Notes under the pieces: model-generated
What the model saw: only the letters and a program-made list of their open reading frames with translations
Told to the model about the DNA's origin: nothing
Databases searched by the model: none
Shown here: positions 12,995-20,484 of the stretch, in pieces
Numbering within the stretch: position 1 is the stretch's first letter
How the letters are laid out: every line of letters begins with the position of its first letter
Origin: Bacteroidota bacterium
GTDB taxonomy: Bacteria > Bacteroidota > Bacteroidia > Chitinophagales > Chitinophagaceae
Assembly: GCA_013288445.1 (NCBI GenBank)
Contig: JABDBX010000012.1
Span: 1 to 35,477 of the forward strand
Reading direction: 5' to 3'
Length of the DNA: 35,477 bases
Program-made: the position numbers and the translations under genes

Positions 12995-14143
12995 ATGGCT
13001 GCAGTGGAAACAACATTACAACTAACCGTAGATAAAATACTTATCTATTATGATTTGCCGCAGCTATTTATAGCAAAGGATCAAGTTGATGGTAAGTATG
13101 TGTGTATGAACGTCGATTCTGAAAATGAATATCCAAAATACATTTCAATTCGAGTTTCTACCAATAAGCTAAACGAATTGATCCTCGGTAAAATGGATTT
13201 AAGAACTGCATTTCAATCTTCGGAAACAGGCGTTTGGTATTTCGTTACTTTCAACGAAAATGGCGATTACATTACCGACGCCATTAATTTTTCAGTAGTT
13301 GACGAAAAATATTTACCGGAAGAAGGCTTTTTCTTTCCTGAAATAGAGACAAATGATAATTTAATAATAAAAGAAGCAACTGAGAAGAATAATGCAATTG
13401 TTCATTTATCATTTTCAGACGCATTTAATAGGGAGTCGATGGATATTGAGTTGCTGGGAGATTTCATTAAATTATTTCAGAACTTAGTTAAATATTCATA
13501 TAAAAAAGCTGTATCAACAGTCAAAAACAGACCAGATTTAGAACGTTCAGAAAATTATACTCTTAGAGCGTTTGAAACAAGTCCAGGTTCATTCAATATA
13601 CATCTTGAATCAGCTGCAAAAACTGATTTATTTGGATATAGCAATGTTGAAATAGCACTAAAAAGGATTGACGAAATCATAGGGGATGTGTCACAAAAGG
13701 ATGCGTTATTGGATAAAATAAAAACTTATCGTGGACATGCTGTTAATGCCTATAAAAAGATACTTGAAAACATTATAGACAACAATATAAACGTATCTTA
13801 TAAGTGGACGTCGCCATTTAACAATAAAGTTACTGGCAGAAAAATAAATAGGATATACGCAGAAAAGGCTATTGAAATAATGACCGGCAAAGATGATTTG
13901 GGGTCTGAGGTTCGTGAATTTGTTGGAATAGTTACCGAAGTTGATTATGACAAAGGAACTTGGCGCATTATTGATGAAGAAGATAATAAACCATATAGCG
14001 GTAAATCAACTCCGAGCTTAGAAGGCATTACTATTCATACGAAAAGATACAAATTTATTTGCGATGAAGTAGTGGAAATGATAAAAATTACACAAAAAGA
14101 AAAAACGAGTTATAATTTACTTTCATTTACCGAACTTAGATAG
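12995..14143 (+). CDS. DUF6575-like protein, second gene of the cassette
   Basis: The protein has 382 aa, is soluble and has no signal peptide. The N-terminal segment TVDKILIYYDLPQLFIAKDQVDGKYVCMNVDSENEYPKYISIRVS resembles the DUF6575 domain (a phage- or island-associated domain of unknown function, from memory). The middle (about 125-215) is beta-rich and reads LRAFETSPGSFNIHLESAAKTDLFGYSNVEIALKRI. The C-terminal part (about 300-382) has SEVREFVGIVTEVDYDKGTWRIIDEED and an OB- or SH3-like strand series ending YNLLSFTELR. No nuclease, ATPase or protease motif is visible. It is coupled to the 122-aa gene (1-bp gap) and ends 7 bp from the convergent acyltransferase gene. Function unknown; a role in a compact accessory system is inference. 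Confidence 0.75.
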   Translation: MAAVETTLQLTVDKILIYYDLPQLFIAKDQVDGKYVCMNVDSENEYPKYISIRVSTNKLNELILGKMDLRTAFQSSETGVWYFVTFNENGDYITDAINFSVVDEKYLPEEGFFFPEIETNDNLIIKEATEKNNAIVHLSFSDAFNRESMDIELLGDFIKLFQNLVKYSYKKAVSTVKNRPDLERSENYTLRAFETSPGSFNIHLESAAKTDLFGYSNVEIALKRIDEIIGDVSQKDALLDKIKTYRGHAVNAYKKILENIIDNNINVSYKWTSPFNNKVTGRKINRIYAEKAIEIMTGKDDLGSEVREFVGIVTEVDYDKGTWRIIDEEDNKPYSGKSTPSLEGITIHTKRYKFICDEVVEMIKITQKEKTSYNLLSFTELR

Positions 14144-14150
14144 TAACCTA

Positions 14151-15317
14151 TCATTTCCCAATTATCTTGCTACCCAAACCCCACGGCCAAAACGCATCGC
14201 CCGTAACCAATCCCCTTGCCTGCCTTCTTTCTACAAAATGAAAAAGAAGCATGGCGGCAAATAATGCAATCGGTATGCCTACTAACCGCGTCAGCAGGGC
14301 ATAAGTAGTGTCGCGCTCCGAGGTAAAGTGTGAGATAATATTGTCGGTAAGATAGAAAACGGAGAAGTGAACAAGGAATAACGAATAGGACCGTTCACCT
14401 AACCAGATCATAGCAGGCGTATCCAGCCACCTGCTATATGACCTCATATTGAACGCCAGGATTATCACTCCGGCATAGACCAATGCAAAGCCGGGATGCA
14501 CAAATTGGGTGTAGTGCGTTTGCATGTAGGGGACAATATGTAGCCAGGCACAGCCTATTAATACTAAACCTGAAAGAATAAAGTACTGGGCATAACGGTT
14601 GCTGAAATCTTTGGCGGCCAGCAAAACGCCCATCAAAAAACATAAAGGATACTCGATGAATCTGCCGATCGTTGCAGTATTGTAGGTTAATGAATAAATG
14701 ATGGCCAGATGATCTGTAAAAAGCAATTGCAAGCCAATTGTTGACATGACGGTAATTACAATAGCGATTGCTATGTTTCTACCGTTTAATCTATCCTGCC
14801 GGGGGAAGATGAAAATGAACAATGGAGCTAACAGGTAAAAAACGATCTCTATCTGCAAGCTCCACCAGGCGAGATTATAATACTGCCCGTCAAGATTGAT
14901 TATTGCAGCTTCCTTTATTGTCTCCCACCAGAAAAACCGGGCCCGCAGGCCGTTTTTGTTATACCAGGTAGGATACTGGTTATTGAACCATATCACAAAA
15001 GAAGCAAACAGTAGCGCGAAGAAATAAGGCGGGTATATACGCTTTACCCTCCGGGCAAAATAGTTACCAACCTTAAATTGTCGCTGCTTCCGTAAATAAG
15101 GGCGCAGCAATACAACGCCGCTCAATACAAAAAAAAGGTCAACACCCGATTGGGTGAAATTCTGAAAATAGTACCCGACAATATGCAGGTTTAAATGGTC
15201 GAATAGCTTCACGATATTGGCGGTAAAGGCATGGTGGATGACGATCAGTGAAGCGGCAATGCCCCTTAACCCATCTAAAAAATGAAACCTTTCTTCTTTT
15301 ACCGCCGGTTCGCTCAT
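14151..15317 (-). CDS. acyltransferase 3 family membrane protein (OafA/YrhL-like)
   Basis: From the ATG at 15317 the protein has 388 aa; the frame is open to 15383, but MSEPAVKEERFHFLDGLRGIAA is the natural start. These proteins O-acylate carbohydrates such as LPS O-antigen or exopolysaccharide at the inner membrane. The signature is clear: FLDGLRGIAASLIVIHHAF, with the essential HH pair near residue 20, then SGVDLFFVLSGVVLLRPYLR and FARRVKRIYPPYF near 60-100. About ten transmembrane helices follow, with WWSLQIEIVFYLLAP near 155 and GERSYSLFLVHF near 315. It lies downstream of two sugar-modifying genes in the same orientation, separated by a repeat unit, so a shared role in cell-surface glycan decoration is plausible. 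Confidence 0.9.
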   Translation of the reverse strand: MSEPAVKEERFHFLDGLRGIAASLIVIHHAFTANIVKLFDHLNLHIVGYYFQNFTQSGVDLFFVLSGVVLLRPYLRKQRQFKVGNYFARRVKRIYPPYFFALLFASFVIWFNNQYPTWYNKNGLRARFFWWETIKEAAIINLDGQYYNLAWWSLQIEIVFYLLAPLFIFIFPRQDRLNGRNIAIAIVITVMSTIGLQLLFTDHLAIIYSLTYNTATIGRFIEYPLCFLMGVLLAAKDFSNRYAQYFILSGLVLIGCAWLHIVPYMQTHYTQFVHPGFALVYAGVIILAFNMRSYSRWLDTPAMIWLGERSYSLFLVHFSVFYLTDNIISHFTSERDTTYALLTRLVGIPIALFAAMLLFHFVERRQARGLVTGDAFWPWGLGSKIIGK

Positions 15318-15387
15318 GAATAATAATTGGCAAAATGATAAGTCATTAAAATTTTGGCAGTCGCCAGTTGATAAAGTTTGCACCCAG

Positions 15388-15528
15388 TAGCCCCGGTCTT
15401 TAGACCGGGGACTGCCGATGGTTTACCCAGGCTTTAGCCAAAACTACACTATACGACCGCTCCCTCTTGAACAATTTCGGCTAAAGCCACCACGCCATAT
15501 CCGTACCCCGTGCTAAAGCACGGGGCTA
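15388..15528. repeat. BIME-like unit with paired hairpins
   Basis: The outer ends are TAGCCCCG and its inverted form. Each end carries a near-perfect hairpin: CCCCGGTCTTTAGACCGGGG (15391-15410) and CCCCGTGCTAAAGCACGGGG (15506-15525). Between them GGCTTTAGCC (15430-15439) pairs with GGCTAAAGCC (15479-15488). The inner stem bases differ between the hairpins (GTC/GAC against GTGC/GCAC) but pair within each. It resembles REP/BIME elements moved by Y1 transposases; that is inference. Confidence 0.78.
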
Positions 15529-15544
15529 TTAGAAATACGATCTG

Positions 15545-16675
15545 TCACTTCAATGTTTTGTCCATCACTGCAAATATCCGGTTCATATCGTCATCGGTAA
15601 GGTTAGAGCCGGAAGGCAGGCACAAGCCGTTCTGAAACAAGCGTTCGGCTGTGCCATCCCCGTAAAACGGGAAGCCGGCAAATACCGGCTGCATATGCAT
15701 AGGCTTCCACAGCGGGCGCGATTCTACCTGGTCGGCATCAAGCGCCAGGCGCAAGTCTTCACGTGTGATACCAGCTTCGGCTGGATCAACAAGTATGGTT
15801 GTAAGCCACCTGTTACTGAAATACCCTGCTGGCTCGGCCAATAAACTAATGCCCTTCTTTCCTTCAAAATAGTTAAGGTATTGGTTGTAAATATTCCGTC
15901 TTTGCCCTATCCGTTCTGCAAGCACTTCCATTTGCCCGCGGCCTATCCCTGCACAGATATTACTCATGCGGTAGTTATAGCCTATTTGGGAGTGCTGGTA
16001 GTGCGGCGCCTCATCCCGAGCCTGTGTAGCCAGGAAACGAGCGTCTTTTACTATGCCTGCATCCCGCGAAACAAGCGCTCCCCCACCCGATGTGGTGATT
16101 ATCTTGTTGCCATTAAAGGACAGCACACCAATATCACCGAGCCCACCACACCGTTGCCCGTTTATTGACGAACCAAGCGCCTCTGCTGCATCTTCGAGTA
16201 CCGGTATCTCATATCGCCTGGCAACTGCCACTATCTCATCCATCTTTGCGGGCATACCGTAGAGGTGTACCGGTATGATCGCCTTGGGCTTTTTACCTTT
16301 CGCTATGCGGTCTTCTATCGCTTCAGCCATAAGCGCGGGCGAAATATTCCAGGTGTCCGATTCACTGTCCACAAAAATGGGCGTAGCGCCAACATAAGTG
16401 ATCGGGTTTGCTGTTGCTGAGAAAGTCATGCTCTGGCAGATCACTTCATCGCCGGGTTTTACCCCCAGCAACACGAGGCCAAGGTGCAGCGCAGCAGTGC
16501 CCGAGCTTAAAGCCGCAGCGTGGCAACCGTTGTCTAAGAAAAGCTCAATATCCTGCTCAAAACCATTCACATTAGGTCCCAGCGGGGCTATCCAGTTTGT
16601 ATCAAAGGCTTCTTTTACGTACCCAGCCTCCGTGCCGCCCATGTGCGGCGACGACATCCATATTTTTGGTTTCAT
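15545..16675 (-). CDS. DegT/DnrJ/EryC1/StrS-family sugar aminotransferase (PglE-like)
   Basis: The protein has 376 aa, the usual length. It is a PLP enzyme that aminates a nucleotide 4-keto-6-deoxy sugar, as PglE does in UDP-bacillosamine synthesis. Landmarks are WIAPLGPNVNGFE near 28-40, SSGTAALHLGL (58-67), VFVDSESDTWNIS near 101-111, VLEDAAEALGS (159-169) with the PLP-nitrogen Asp D162, and SFNGNKIITTSGGG with the Schiff-base Lys K191. It also shows RMSNICAGIGRGQ and a C-terminal SRPLWKPMHMQP. The start ATG overlaps the stop of the acetyltransferase gene by one base (TAATG), so the two are translationally coupled. Together they would make an acetamido sugar. The dehydratase (PglF) is not in the window, so the exact product is open. 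Confidence 0.92.
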   Translation of the reverse strand: MKPKIWMSSPHMGGTEAGYVKEAFDTNWIAPLGPNVNGFEQDIELFLDNGCHAAALSSGTAALHLGLVLLGVKPGDEVICQSMTFSATANPITYVGATPIFVDSESDTWNISPALMAEAIEDRIAKGKKPKAIIPVHLYGMPAKMDEIVAVARRYEIPVLEDAAEALGSSINGQRCGGLGDIGVLSFNGNKIITTSGGGALVSRDAGIVKDARFLATQARDEAPHYQHSQIGYNYRMSNICAGIGRGQMEVLAERIGQRRNIYNQYLNYFEGKKGISLLAEPAGYFSNRWLTTILVDPAEAGITREDLRLALDADQVESRPLWKPMHMQPVFAGFPFYGDGTAERLFQNGLCLPSGSNLTDDDMNRIFAVMDKTLK

Positions 16676-17283
16676 TATTCCATATCTTTAACCTTGATGA
16701 TCCTGGCAGGGTTGCCTACGGCCGTAGCGTGATCAGGAATATCGCGTATGATAACGGTACCCGCGCCAATAGTGCACCAGCTACCTATTTTTATTCCCTG
16801 TATCACAGATGCGCCTGAACCAATATGGGTACCCTCGCCTACCTCCACATTGCCGCTGAGTGTGGCGTTTGGCGATATATGCACATAGTCGCCAAGCACA
16901 CAGTCGTGGTCTATCGATGCGCTGGTGTTTATGATGCAATGAGTGCCTATCCTGGTGTCCGCATTTACTGTCACACCGGCCATCACCACGGTTCCTTCGC
17001 CTATCTTAGCCCTCTTTGAAATGTAGGCCGTTGCATGTATGGCCGTGCCGAATGTGGCTTTACGTCCCATCCGCTCGGCCACTTTTTTGCGTGTGCCGTT
17101 GGTACCGATGCTGATAACCATTTTGTCATTGATGGGTACATCAGGTAGTAAAGGCCGCGTTACAGCATATTCCCAAAGAGGTTCTTTTTCGGCATCATCC
17201 CATATTTCTATACTCGGCTCATGGATGCTTTCCAATATTTCTACGATAACTTTTCCATGGCCGCTGGCTCCGTAAATTATCAT
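16675..17283 (-). CDS. NeuD/PglD-family sugar N- or O-acetyltransferase
   Basis: The protein has 202 aa. The N-terminal Rossmann-like part starts MIIYGASGHGKVIVEIL, typical for the family. It is followed by a left-handed beta-helix with hexapeptide repeats from about residue 80 to 180 (AKIGEGTVVMAGVTVNADTRIG...). The active-site region IINTSASIDHDCVLGDYVHISPNATLSGN contains the catalytic base H126 and H135. In PglD the enzyme acetylates the C4 amino group of the UDP-sugar made by PglE, which matches the coupled aminotransferase gene. A TATCTTTG element (17288-17295) with TTG 18 bp upstream lies only 4 bp before the ATG, so the mRNA may be leaderless. Confidence 0.9.
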   Translation of the reverse strand: MIIYGASGHGKVIVEILESIHEPSIEIWDDAEKEPLWEYAVTRPLLPDVPINDKMVISIGTNGTRKKVAERMGRKATFGTAIHATAYISKRAKIGEGTVVMAGVTVNADTRIGTHCIINTSASIDHDCVLGDYVHISPNATLSGNVEVGEGTHIGSGASVIQGIKIGSWCTIGAGTVIIRDIPDHATAVGNPARIIKVKDME

Positions 17284-17287
17284 TGGT

Positions 17288-17316
17288 CAAAGATACTTTC
17301 AAAACGGGAAAAGCAA
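17288..17316 (-). promoter_or_regulatory. Bacteroidota-type promoter just before the acetyltransferase ATG
   Basis: On the minus strand, TTG (17314-17316), 18 bp, TATCTTTG (17288-17295). The start codon follows 4 bp later, so the predicted transcription start would fall on or next to the ATG. Confidence 0.5.
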
Positions 17317-17320
17317 TAAC

Positions 17321-17405
17321 AATGTGGGAATGTGGGCAATGTAGCGAATGCGGTAATGTGGAGAAAATGCGGCAGTGTGATGGAATGTAATAATATGGCA
17401 ATGTG
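17321..17405. repeat. degenerate AATGTGG short-motif tract
   Basis: Variants of AATGTGG/AATGCGG recur about eight times in 85 bp between the acetyltransferase and mntH genes. No gene is in it. Confidence 0.55.
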
Positions 17406-17417
17406 CATCCGCATTTT

Positions 17418-18779
17418 TTATATGACGTAGCTACACAGCAGGTAAAGATTTAGCAGTAGTATGATACCAGCCACCGCCCAGGCTACGACTTTGGTTGGGC
17501 GTTTATTGGCAAAGCCGCCCATCTTCTCTGGGTCATTCGTGAAAAGAATAAGCGGAATCACTGCAAAGCTCAACTGCATAGAAAGAATAACCTGGCTGAG
17601 TACCAGGAGGCTGGCTATGCCCTTTTCGCCATATAGAACGGTGACTATAAAGGCCGGGATAATGGCTACGGCCCTTGTAATAAGCCTCCGCAGCCAGGGT
17701 TTGAGCCTGATGTTCAGGAAGCCTTCCATTACTATCTGCCCTGCAAGTGTGCCGGTAAGTGTGGAGTTTTGGCCGGAGGCAAGAAGTGCTACCGCAAATA
17801 AGGTGCTTGCAATGGAAGCGCCAAGTAATGGATTGAGCAATTTGTAGGCAACCGAAATATCTGCTACCTCGTGATGGCCGGAACTATGAAATGTAGCGGA
17901 CGCAAGCACAAGAATAGCGGCATTGATGAAAAAGGCAAACAACAGGGAAACCGTGCTATCAATTGTGGCAAACCGGATGGCCATTTTTTTACCTGCTTCA
18001 TTGCGGTCATAGTTGCGGGTTTGCACAATACTGGAATGGAGGTACAGATTGTGGGGCATCACCGTAGCGCCAAGAATACCGATTGCAATGTAAAGCATAG
18101 ATGGATTGAAAATGATCTCCTGCTTCGGAATAAGCCCCCCCAACATTGGCGACCATGCAGGGTGCGATGCCAGTATTTCGTAGCCGAAACACGCCAGGAT
18201 AACGAAAATAAGCGCTGCTATGATGCTCTCTAATACCCGGAAACCCTTGTGCTGGAAAAACAGGATAATTAGCACATCGGCACCGGTAATAAGGACGCCC
18301 CACGTAAGCGGGATATGGAACAAGAGGTTTAAAGCCAGTGCCGCGCCAATCACCTCGGCAAGATCGCAGGCGGCGATGGCTACCTCGCATAGCACCCATA
18401 AGCTAAAGCTGACCCTGGGGCTATAATGGTCGCGGCAGGCTTGTGCAAGGTCTTTCTCTGCCACAATGCCCAGCTTTAGGGCCAGGTATTGCAGGATAAT
18501 AGCAAAGAAATTTGAAATAAGGATAACGGATAACAGCGTATAACCGAAACGTGCGCCACCCTCAATGTCGGTTGCCCAGTTACCCGGATCCATGTAACCA
18601 ACGGCCACCATTAGCCCGGGGCCGGCAAATGCAAACAGTTTTTGCCAAAAATTGCCGTTCTTCGGAACCTGTACAGATGAAAAAACCTCCGACAGGCTTT
18701 TATCGTTGTTCCCGGCTTTCCACCCAGCCACTACCGGCACCACTTCCCCCTCATTTAAAACGTCTATTACTTCCTGCAT
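17418..18779 (-). CDS. mntH: Nramp-family divalent metal (Mn2+/Fe2+) transporter
   Basis: From the ATG at 18779 the protein has 453 aa; a GTG two codons upstream is the alternative. It imports Mn2+ or Fe2+ with protons across the inner membrane. TM1 carries the metal-binding motif DPGNW (GYMDPGNWATDIEGG) and TM6 the matching IGILGATVMPHNLYLHSS motif. Eleven to twelve hydrophobic helices span the rest. The N-terminal tail of about 35 residues is hydrophilic. A close match to the Bacteroidota promoter lies upstream (18815-18844), with a DtxR-like operator next to it. The divergent neighbour encodes a DtxR/MntR-type regulator, so metal-dependent control of this transporter is likely. Confidence 0.95.
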   Translation of the reverse strand: MQEVIDVLNEGEVVPVVAGWKAGNNDKSLSEVFSSVQVPKNGNFWQKLFAFAGPGLMVAVGYMDPGNWATDIEGGARFGYTLLSVILISNFFAIILQYLALKLGIVAEKDLAQACRDHYSPRVSFSLWVLCEVAIAACDLAEVIGAALALNLLFHIPLTWGVLITGADVLIILFFQHKGFRVLESIIAALIFVILACFGYEILASHPAWSPMLGGLIPKQEIIFNPSMLYIAIGILGATVMPHNLYLHSSIVQTRNYDRNEAGKKMAIRFATIDSTVSLLFAFFINAAILVLASATFHSSGHHEVADISVAYKLLNPLLGASIASTLFAVALLASGQNSTLTGTLAGQIVMEGFLNIRLKPWLRRLITRAVAIIPAFIVTVLYGEKGIASLLVLSQVILSMQLSFAVIPLILFTNDPEKMGGFANKRPTKVVAWAVAGIILLLNLYLLCSYVI

Positions 18780-18814
18780 AACCACCTATCAATCATCTGT
18801 TTTGAAATATTGAG

Positions 18815-18844
18815 CAAACTTACTAATAATATTCCATCAAGCAA
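18815..18844 (-). promoter_or_regulatory. mntH promoter (TTG-N19-TAAGTTTG)
   Basis: Minus strand: TTG at 18842-18844, exactly 19 bp, then TAAGTTTG at 18815-18822. This is the best promoter match in the window; the start codon is about 35 bp downstream. Confidence 0.72.
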
Positions 18845-18854
18845 ACAATATTTA

Positions 18855-18868
18855 TTAGGCAAGACTAA
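18855..18868. promoter_or_regulatory. candidate DtxR/MntR operator between mntH and its regulator
   Basis: TTAGGCAAGACTAA is a dyad (TTAG-N6-CTAA, with partial symmetry inside) and resembles the DtxR-family box TTAGGNTAGCCTAA. It ends 10 bp upstream of the mntH -33 element and 46 bp before the regulator ATG, so it could serve both genes. Confidence 0.55.
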
Positions 18869-18914
18869 TTTTAAGTTTACGTTTTATTTAATAATTTTAC
18901 TGCATCCAATAATT

Positions 18915-19571
18915 ATGCAAACACTTTCGGAAGAGAATTATTTAAAGGTCATTTACCACTTAGACAAACAAGGGTTAAAAAAAATAACGCCTACCGCTAT
19001 AGCCGAGGCATTAAATAATAACCCGGCGTCGGTGGTGGATATGATAAAGAAGCTGGCCGATAAGAAACTGATCCAGTACGAAAAAACAAAGGGGGTAAAG
19101 CTTACCGAAAAGGGCCGAAGCATAGCCGTGCTTATTGTGCGGAAGCACCGGTTATGGGAAGCATTCTTATTGGAAAAACTCGGGTACGGATGGGACGAAG
19201 TGCATGAAATAGCAGAACAATTAGAGCATGTGCAGCACCCCGAACTGGCTGACCGGCTGGATAAATTCCTGGGCTTCCCGCAATACGACCCCCATGGCGA
19301 CCCGATACCAAAAGCAAATGGGGAAACAGCCATCACATTCAAAACGCTACTTGCCGAAATAGAAGATGGCAAGAGCTGTAAAGTGGTAGCGGTAAAAGAT
19401 ACCAGCCCATCATTTTTGCAATACCTCAAGAAATTGGATATAGGCATTGGCACAAAAATAACTTTAGTGGAGAAGATCCCGTTCGATCAGTCTATCGTCA
19501 TCATTATCGGGAAAGATGTAAAAACTACGGTGTCACGGATATTTGCCGAAAACCTGGTGGTACATGAGTAG
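18915..19571 (+). CDS. mntR: DtxR/MntR-family metal-dependent transcriptional regulator
   Basis: From the ATG at 18915 the protein has 218 aa; the frame is open upstream to 18810, but that extension is hydrophobic leader-like sequence overlapping the regulatory region. Residues 1-65 form the winged helix (LSEENYLKVIYHLDKQG, TPTAIAEALNNNPASVVDMIKKLADKKLIQYEKTKGVKLTEKG). Residues 66-140 are the metal-binding dimerisation domain (RKHRLWEAFLLEKLGYGWDEVHEIAEQLEHV, HPELADRLDKFLGFPQYDPHGDPIP). Residues 150-218 are a FeoA/SH3-like domain. It would sense Mn2+ or Fe2+ and repress the divergent mntH gene. The operator candidate lies between the two. The metal specificity cannot be fixed from sequence. 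Confidence 0.92.
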   Translation: MQTLSEENYLKVIYHLDKQGLKKITPTAIAEALNNNPASVVDMIKKLADKKLIQYEKTKGVKLTEKGRSIAVLIVRKHRLWEAFLLEKLGYGWDEVHEIAEQLEHVQHPELADRLDKFLGFPQYDPHGDPIPKANGETAITFKTLLAEIEDGKSCKVVAVKDTSPSFLQYLKKLDIGIGTKITLVEKIPFDQSIVIIIGKDVKTTVSRIFAENLVVHE

Positions 19572-19576
19572 ATATG

Positions 19577-19627
19577 TCGATGGGCGATGCCTATCGCTAT
19601 TAGATCACACCCTTGCAAGGGCTGCCC
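19577..19627. repeat. GGGCGATGCCC repeat family, copy 2
   Basis: TCGATGGGCGATGCCTATCG, then CTATTAGATCACACCCTTGC and AAGGGCTGCCC, match 10121-10188 and 32706-32917. It lies just after the regulator gene. Confidence 0.75.
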
Positions 19628-19708
19628 CCTTTTTAACAATGTGCAACACTATCCCTCGCAAAGGCATCGTTATCGGTCTGTTATATTTTTTAATACCAGC
19701 ATCGTTGG

Positions 19709-19741
19709 TATAGTTTTTATCCTGCTTTTATAAAAACTATA
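19709..19741 (+). promoter_or_regulatory. perfect 12-bp inverted repeat abutting the PEBP start codon
   Basis: TATAGTTTTTAT (19709-19720), a 9-nt spacer, then ATAAAAACTATA (19730-19741). The ATG follows after two bases. It may be an operator, or in RNA a hairpin beside the start codon. Confidence 0.6.
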
Positions 19742-19743
19742 TT

Positions 19744-20361
19744 ATGCGCTACTTAACTATACTACTCGCTTCCCTGATATTTATGGCCATTGCCGCATTT
19801 ACCAGCAATAAGAACCTGGTAGTTACCAGCCCCGCCTTTAACAATAACAGCCCCATACCAATAAAATATACCTGCCTGGGCCAGGAGGTGAGTCCGCCAT
19901 TAAGTGTAAAAAATATACCTGCGGGGGCTAAATCTCTGGTTGTAATTGTGGACGACCCGGACGCAAAGGTAACCGTTAAAAAACCTATACCTCCGGCAAA
20001 GACAACAGCAAAAAAAGGTAGTCATAAAAAACGCGTACCGTCTGCGCCACCTGCTATGGAGAGCGTGCAGGTGGACAGTTGTTTCCTGCACTGGCTGGTG
20101 TGGAACATAGACGTGGACGGCGGAGAAATACCAGAAGGCTTTAAGAACCCGGATGAAGGCTTAAACGGGATGAAGCTACCCGGCTACAAAGGTATGTGCC
20201 CACCAACCGGCGCTCACCACTACCATTTCAAGGTATATGCCCTTGACACAAAGTTGAATATAAGCAAAACAAGCACAAAGGAAGAAGTGGAAAAAGTAAT
20301 GGAGGGCCATATACTTGGCTGGGGCGAATTGGTGGGGATATTTGATAAATTGTATAAATGA
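19744..20361 (+). CDS. secreted PEBP-family (YbhB/YbcL, Raf-kinase-inhibitor-like) protein
   Basis: The protein has 205 aa. Residues 1-19 form a signal peptide (RYLTILLASLIFMAIAAF). The PEBP fold is recognised by FNNNSPIPIKYTCLGQEVSPPLSVKNIPAGAKSLVVIVDDPDA (32-74), HWLVWNID (116-123) and GMCPPTGAHHYHFKVYALD (150-168), which carry the conserved ligand-pocket residues. Most bacterial members have DPDAP followed closely by the H-W-x-W strand; here about 38 residues rich in Lys, Pro and Ala (75-112) are inserted. The family binds small anionic ligands; its role in bacteria is not settled. The start ATG is two bases after a perfect inverted repeat. Confidence 0.9.
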   Translation: MRYLTILLASLIFMAIAAFTSNKNLVVTSPAFNNNSPIPIKYTCLGQEVSPPLSVKNIPAGAKSLVVIVDDPDAKVTVKKPIPPAKTTAKKGSHKKRVPSAPPAMESVQVDSCFLHWLVWNIDVDGGEIPEGFKNPDEGLNGMKLPGYKGMCPPTGAHHYHFKVYALDTKLNISKTSTKEEVEKVMEGHILGWGELVGIFDKLYK

Positions 20362-20363
20362 TT

Positions 20364-20393
20364 AAATTCCAAATTCCAAATTCCAAATTCCAA
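20364..20393. repeat. AAATTCC short-motif tract
   Basis: AAATTCC is repeated four times directly after the PEBP stop codon. It is the inverted form of the tract at 1178-1267. Confidence 0.7.
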
Positions 20394-20460
20394 CCAATCG
20401 CCTTTGCAAGGAAATCAATGCGTATTTCGGGATGTTTTTCAGTTTCAACATTATTAGCGG

Positions 20461-20468
20461 TAATTTTG
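20461..20468 (+). promoter_or_regulatory. -7 element of the argS promoter
   Basis: TAATTTTG matches TAnnTTTG, 16 bp before the argS ATG. No clear TTG at -33. Confidence 0.5.
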
Positions 20469-20484
20469 ACCGAAATAATAATAA

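Noticed and set aside
18810-18914. N-terminal extension of the DtxR/MntR gene
   Set aside because: It would place the operator and part of the mntH promoter in coding sequence; the family begins at LSEENYLK.
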